Origin: Kitasatospora sp. MAP5-34
Lineage (GTDB): Bacteria; Actinomycetota; Actinomycetes; Streptomycetales; Streptomycetaceae
Assembly (NCBI RefSeq): GCF_029894335.1
Contig: NZ_JARXZC010000012.1
Span: 91,166 to 155,165, forward strand
Length of the DNA: 64,000 nt
Direction of reading: 5' to 3'
Shown: positions 60,052-64,000 of the stretch, in pieces
Numbering within the stretch: the first letter of the stretch is position 1
Layout of the letters: every line of letters starts with the position of its first letter
Program-made: the position numbers and the translations under genes
The notes under the pieces: model-generated
The model's database searches: none
What the model saw: only the letters and a program-made list of their open reading frames with translations
Told to the model about the DNA's origin: nothing

Positions 60052-60636
60052 GTCGAGTTCGACCTCGAAGTCCCAGGTGGCCAGCGGCTTTCCGGCGGCG
60101 GCCCAGCTGAGGGTGGAGTGGCCGGCCGCGAAGGTCGCCGCCAGGTGCAGGACGGCGTCGTGACCGGGGGTCGCGGTGGCGGCGGCCAGGTCCGTGGTGA
60201 ACGGGACGGGATGGCCGAGCTCGTCGCTGACGGCCAGCCCGGACGCGCTCAGCGCGCCGCTGCCCGCCGGGACGTGCAGCGTCACGGTGACGGTGCCCCG
60301 GGAGGCGGACGGCGGGGTGCCGCCGGGCGCGGGGGCCGACAGCGCGAGATCGGGACCGGTCGCGGTGATCTGCGCCTGCTGCGGGCCGAGGTCGAGATGG
60401 ACGGCGTCGCCCATCGCGACCAGTTGCGGGTGCCCCGGGACGGCGGTGGGCACGATCGGGGAGGCCGGCGGCGTGGGAATCGGCACCCGGCCCAGGTCCT
60501 GCGTCACGTTGCCGCCGTCCGACGCGCAGCCGGCCGCGCCCGCCAGCAGCAGCACCAGCAGGGCGGCGGCCGCCCGGGCGCGGCCGAGGCCGCGCCCGTA
60601 CTGGGCGCGGCCTCGGTCGGTGGAGCGCTCGGTCAC
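60049..60636 (-). CDS. secreted lipoprotein
   Basis: 195 residues. Basic N-terminus, hydrophobic segment (AAAALLVLLLAGAAGC) ending in a lipobox LAGAAGC with the acylated Cys near residue 37. A Pro-rich stretch and a ~120-residue beta-sandwich-like domain follow (VTVTLHVPAGSGALSASGLA; TLSWAAAGKPLATWDFEVEL). The family is not recognised; copper-chaperone-like lipoproteins are one possibility. Its start overlaps the phosphoesterase stop by 4 bases, so they are coupled and may act together outside the cell. Confidence 0.72.
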   Translation of the reverse strand: MTERSTDRGRAQYGRGLGRARAAAALLVLLLAGAAGCASDGGNVTQDLGRVPIPTPPASPIVPTAVPGHPQLVAMGDAVHLDLGPQQAQITATGPDLALSAPAPGGTPPSASRGTVTVTLHVPAGSGALSASGLAVSDELGHPVPFTTDLAAATATPGHDAVLHLAATFAAGHSTLSWAAAGKPLATWDFEVELD

Positions 60637-62156
60637 TTACCGGCTCCCGGCTTGAGGCTGTCGGTGATCGCGTTGGCACCGGTGAAGTCCGGCGCCAGGT
60701 CGGCCGGCTGGTCCTGCGGCTGCCCGGAGGTGGCCGAGTAGACGCCGGTGCTGCCCATCACGGCGGGCTGCATGGCCCGGCCGCTCGGGTTGTTGTAGAC
60801 GTCCGGGCCGAACGGGCGCAGACCCGCCGTGGCGGCGTAGCCGAGGTGGCCGTGGCCGTCGGTGCCACCGCAGTTGACGTGGAAGAGGTCTTCCATGCTG
60901 CGCAGCCACGAGTAGTGGTTGTACGGCTGGTCGCTGATCGTGCCGGGCTTGATGTAACGGGAGATCAGCACCGAGCCGGTGATGCCACCGCCGGGCGTGG
61001 TGTCCTGGCCGAAGGCCTGGTCACCGGGCTGGCTGGTGTTCGGGCCGGGCAGCTCGTTGCAGCACGCGACCACCGACTGGGCGGTGTCGGTCGGGGTGTT
61101 GAGCGTCTTGTCGGCGTTGCCGGTGTAGTCGGCGGTGGAGTTCCCGTACAGCTTGTAGGGCGGGAACGCCTCGTCGAAGGTGATGTCGATCAGGCCGCCG
61201 TCCTGGAAGGCCGGCGAGGCCATGATCTGCGGAATCCACTTCTGCAGGAACAGGTCCGAGGCGTACAGGCCGCCCTGGTGGTTGTTCGGGTCACCCGAAC
61301 CGTTGTCGCCCTTGCAGGAGGAGTCGTGCGCGTCGGAGCAGTTGTTCGGGGTGATCCAGGAGAACGCCGGGGTGGTCTTCTCGCTCTTCAGGTCCTGGGC
61401 GAGACCGCTCAGCGCGGCGTGCCCCGGCTGGGCCGGACGGCCGTCGAGCGGCACGACCTTGGCGCAGTCCTTCGGGTTGTCGATCACCGAGTGGAACCAG
61501 GCCGTCGGGTTGTGCTTGGGCACGTACTGGTCGGCGGCGGTGGCACCACCCGGGTCCACGACGCCCGAGCCCGACGGGTCACCGGGGATGCCGCACTTGT
61601 ACGGGTCCTCGCGGCCCGGGGTGTTGCCCATGTCCTGCATGTAGGACTTCCAGCTGACGTGCTTGTCGTCGAGCTGGTTGAAGAGGGTGTGCGTCGAGCT
61701 GGGGTAGACGCAGCCCGAGGTCGCGTGGACCTGGCCGTCGGCGGCCGGCGTACCGGGCGAGACGTTGGTGTACTGCCCGCAGTCCGCCTGGGTGGCCGGC
61801 GCCGGGGCCTGACCGCTGACCGCGCTGATGTAGTTGTCGAGGCTGTAGTGCCCGGTGCCGTAGTACTGGCGCAGCAGCTCGCCGTACTGCGGCAGGGTCT
61901 TCCACAGGTAGCTGTTCTGGTTGAGCCCGGTGAACGAAGCCTCGTATGACTTGTTCTCCAGCATGATGGTCCACACGTGCTTGATCTTCGGCGGCTGGAA
62001 GCTGTGCGACGTGGCCATCGCGGAGCCGGCCCCGCTGCCCCCGACCAGCCCTGCGGCGGCCAGCGCGGTCGCCGCGACCGTGGCCGCCATCCGCGACCTG
62101 CTACGGCCCGCACCTGTCCGGCGCAGCCGGATTCCCCTGAGTGTCATGGGGAACAT
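60633..62156 (-). CDS. secreted phosphoesterase / alkaline-phosphatase-family protein
   Basis: About 507 residues from an ATG at 62156 (62147 and 62183 are alternatives). Signal peptide with several Arg (RLRRTGAGRSRSRMAATVAA). Catalytic domain: PPKIKHVWTIMLENKSYEAS (metal-binding E-N), YSLDNYISAVSGQAPAP (nucleophile region), GLIDITFDEAFPP (DE metal site) and SRYIKPGTISDQPYNHYSWL (His). This is the PF04185-type fold of bacterial acid phosphatases and phospholipases C. It is encoded upstream of, and coupled to, the lipoprotein gene. A distant paralogue is at 38634-40430. Confidence 0.83.
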   Translation of the reverse strand: MFPMTLRGIRLRRTGAGRSRSRMAATVAATALAAAGLVGGSGAGSAMATSHSFQPPKIKHVWTIMLENKSYEASFTGLNQNSYLWKTLPQYGELLRQYYGTGHYSLDNYISAVSGQAPAPATQADCGQYTNVSPGTPAADGQVHATSGCVYPSSTHTLFNQLDDKHVSWKSYMQDMGNTPGREDPYKCGIPGDPSGSGVVDPGGATAADQYVPKHNPTAWFHSVIDNPKDCAKVVPLDGRPAQPGHAALSGLAQDLKSEKTTPAFSWITPNNCSDAHDSSCKGDNGSGDPNNHQGGLYASDLFLQKWIPQIMASPAFQDGGLIDITFDEAFPPYKLYGNSTADYTGNADKTLNTPTDTAQSVVACCNELPGPNTSQPGDQAFGQDTTPGGGITGSVLISRYIKPGTISDQPYNHYSWLRSMEDLFHVNCGGTDGHGHLGYAATAGLRPFGPDVYNNPSGRAMQPAVMGSTGVYSATSGQPQDQPADLAPDFTGANAITDSLKPGAGK

Positions 62157-62385
62157 ACTCGCGGGCACTCTACGCGCGTACACCTACTCGTGAGTAAATA
62201 GTGGGTGAATTCACACTTCACTTCTTCGCCACTTGGGGCCGCCGCCCACCGCCGCCGGCGCCTCGCCATCCAGGAGCCGGACTCCGGCAGACCGACTCCC
62301 GCAGACCGGCTCCCGTAGGCTTACCACCGTACGGACAGCGAGACTTGGCGATCCGTCAGGTCATGGATGATCAGATTATGAGCCC

Positions 62386-63885
62386 GTGAATCGTTCACCC
62401 ACCGGCCCCCGCACCCGCGCCCTGGTCGGCAGCGTCTGGCTCTGGCCCGCCGTCCTGGCACTGCTGCTCGGGCTCTACCGGATCAGGACGCCCGAACTCT
62501 GGCGTGACGAGGTGTCCAGCTGGAGCGCCTCCGGCCGGAGCCTCGGACGGCTGGTCGGCATGCTCGGGAACGTCGACGCCAGCAACGGCACTTACTACCT
62601 GGTGCTGCACCTCTGGACGGCGCTCTTCGGCGAGTCCGTGACAGCCCTGCGACTGCCCTCCACGCTGGCGATGGCGGGCGCCGCCGCCTTCACCGCGCTG
62701 CTGGCGCGCCGCTTCTTCGACAGCCGGGTGGCCGGGCTCGCCGCCGGGCTGCTGCTCGCGGTGGTGCCGAACATCTCCGCGTACGCCCAGGAGGCCCGCA
62801 CGTACGCGCTGGTGACCTGCCTGGTGGTGGCGGGGACCTGGTGCCTGCTGCGCGCGCTGGAACGGCCCGGCGTGGGCCGGTGGGCCTGGTACGGGCTGTG
62901 TACGGCGCTGGCCGGGGCGCTGCACCTGGTCTCGCTCAGCAGCCTGGCCGGGCAGCTGGTCGTGGTCGTGGTGGCCGCGCGGCGGCCGGGCGGGCGGCGG
63001 GTGCTGTGGCAGTTCCCGGCGGCGGTCGCGGGCGCGCTGCTGCCGCTCGTCCCGCTGATGCTGGCGGGGCGGCAGCAGTCGGGGCGGCAGCTGGTCTGGA
63101 TCACCGTCCCCGGCCCGGACCGGCTCTGGACCTTCTGGCCCGAGCTGTTCGGCTCGCGCGGCGTGTTCTACGCCTTCGCGGCGCTGGCCCTGCTGACGCT
63201 GCTGCGGCCCGCGCAGTGGCCCGCCGCCCTGCAACTCGGGGCGCTCGCCGTACTGCCGGTGCTCGGGGTCTGGGCGGTCTCGCACGGCGGGACGTCGTAC
63301 TTCCTCGACCGCTACCTGCTCTTCACCCTGCCGGCCTGGGCCGCGCTGGCGGGCGGCGGGATCGGGACGGTGCACGCCCTGCTGCTGCGGGCGGTGCCCG
63401 GCCGCCCGGCCGCCGTACTGGCGCTCGCGCTGGCCGCCGGGACGGCGCTGGTGGGGCTGCCGCAGCAGCGGGAGGTCCGGTTCGTCACCTCGCACACCGA
63501 AACCGACTTCCAGGGCGCCGCCGGGCTGGTGGCGGCCGGCTACCGGACCGGTGACGGGCTGGCGGCGGTGGCCGGGGACAACGCCTGGATGATGATCGGA
63601 CCAGGGGTCACGTACTACCTGCCGCCCGGGGTGCACCCGGTACCCCTGCTGATCGAGCGGACCGCCGTCCAGGCGGACGACCTCTTCGCCGTCCCCTGCC
63701 CGGCGCCTGCCGAGTGCACCGGAAACGTGAACCGGGCGTGGGTCGTTACCATCGGCACGGGTGACAACCCGTACCAGGACTTCCCCGCCGACCAGGCGCG
63801 GGCCCTGGCGACGGCCTTCACCCCCACCGAGGTCCGGCACGTGCGCGCGCTGACGGTGTCGCTGCTGGTGCGCAGGCACCCGTAG
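62386..63885 (+). CDS. GT-C glycosyltransferase, GT39/mannosyltransferase type
   Basis: 499 residues with about eleven membrane helices. The first outer loop contains the catalytic-type acidic motif ELWRDEVSSWSASGRSLGRL, then NVDASNGTYYLVLHLWTALF, matching the PMT/ArnT-like family. YFLDRYLLFTLPAWAALAGG near the C-terminus is typical of streptomycete members. It transfers a sugar from a polyprenyl phosphate donor on the outer face. The next gene appears to be a polyprenol-phosphate mannose synthase-type GT2, which would supply the donor (inference). Confidence 0.85.
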   Translation: MNRSPTGPRTRALVGSVWLWPAVLALLLGLYRIRTPELWRDEVSSWSASGRSLGRLVGMLGNVDASNGTYYLVLHLWTALFGESVTALRLPSTLAMAGAAAFTALLARRFFDSRVAGLAAGLLLAVVPNISAYAQEARTYALVTCLVVAGTWCLLRALERPGVGRWAWYGLCTALAGALHLVSLSSLAGQLVVVVVAARRPGGRRVLWQFPAAVAGALLPLVPLMLAGRQQSGRQLVWITVPGPDRLWTFWPELFGSRGVFYAFAALALLTLLRPAQWPAALQLGALAVLPVLGVWAVSHGGTSYFLDRYLLFTLPAWAALAGGGIGTVHALLLRAVPGRPAAVLALALAAGTALVGLPQQREVRFVTSHTETDFQGAAGLVAAGYRTGDGLAAVAGDNAWMMIGPGVTYYLPPGVHPVPLLIERTAVQADDLFAVPCPAPAECTGNVNRAWVVTIGTGDNPYQDFPADQARALATAFTPTEVRHVRALTVSLLVRRHP

Positions 63886-63947
63886 CGGCAGAGCACCGTC
63901 GGCTCCGGGCTCGCCGCCTCCTACAGCTGCTTCGAAAGGCTTCAGAC

Positions 63948-64000
63948 GTGACTGCCCCTGAGGAGACCACCTTCGCCGACCTCGGCAAGGTGCTGGTGAT
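63948..64000 (+). CDS. 5' end of a probable GT2 polyprenol-phosphate glycosyltransferase
   Basis: A GTG at 63948 (AAAGG about 10 bases upstream) opens a frame reading TAPEETTFADLGKVLV and running off the window. K-V-L-V-I followed by IPTYNE is the usual start of Dpm1/Ppm1-type GT2 enzymes, so this is likely but cannot be confirmed from 17 codons. Confidence 0.45.
   Translation, partial: MTAPEETTFADLGKVLV

Overview
The window is high-GC (about 70 percent) actinomycete chromosome, almost certainly Streptomycetaceae (Streptomyces or Kitasatospora type). Supporting signs are GTG/TTG starts, 4-bp GTGA/ATGA overlaps within operons, the block sepX-GNAT-moaB-moaC-moeA-galU with fmdB, mscL and hrdD nearby, and many secreted proteins with Ala-rich signal peptides. 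All assignments come from reading the sequence; no database search was run.

Layout. 1-4085: 3' part of a DUF2079 membrane protein, then a class B penicillin-binding protein and its SEDS (FtsW/RodA) partner, all on the minus strand. 4231-8121: an ABC transporter pair divergent from a VWA-domain surface protein and a His-tailed exported protein. 8214-16565: two large secreted beta-helix/PKD proteins, each ending in three copies of a ~125-residue domain, separated by a two-gene membrane operon. The second (frameshifted) gene lies between perfect 21-bp inverted repeats, one of which cuts a gene remnant. 16784-18480: ECF sigma factor plus coupled CU044_5270-type membrane protein. 18846-24182: tRNA-Ala, then sepX/glpR, an acetyltransferase, moaB, moaC, moeA/glp and galU. 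24253-32060: diguanylate cyclase, 5-formyl-THF cyclo-ligase, penicillin-acylase-type hydrolase, cation/proton antiporter and an MFS protein.

32179-36251: fmdB behind a CIRCE-like element, a DnaA-box pair, a truncated SAF-type gene, mscL, a small conserved gene, hrdD with a consensus SigR promoter, and a PAP2 phosphatase. 36637-44373: a MurJ-type flippase, a phosphoesterase, a His-tailed permease behind a CsoR-type palindrome, two tiny coupled genes, an orphan SagB-type oxidoreductase and tRNA-Arg. 44806-45973: a BlaI repressor followed by three broken genes (M56, MOSC, TetR).

46076-52890: six minus-strand genes: a small secreted Ser-rich peptide, a strong hairpin, a DUF5819 protein, an HTTM membrane protein, an M23 metallopeptidase, an S53 peptidase and an FAD oxidoreductase. 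Layout and topology recall the Bacillus SdpC-SdpA-SdpB toxin-maturation system. This is the best candidate for an undescribed peptide-processing system. 54005-64000: a second ECF/membrane pair, an aldehyde dehydrogenase, a DHA2-type exporter, tandem crcB fluoride channels, a lipoprotein coupled to a second phosphoesterase, a GT-C glycosyltransferase, and the start of a probable GT2 gene.
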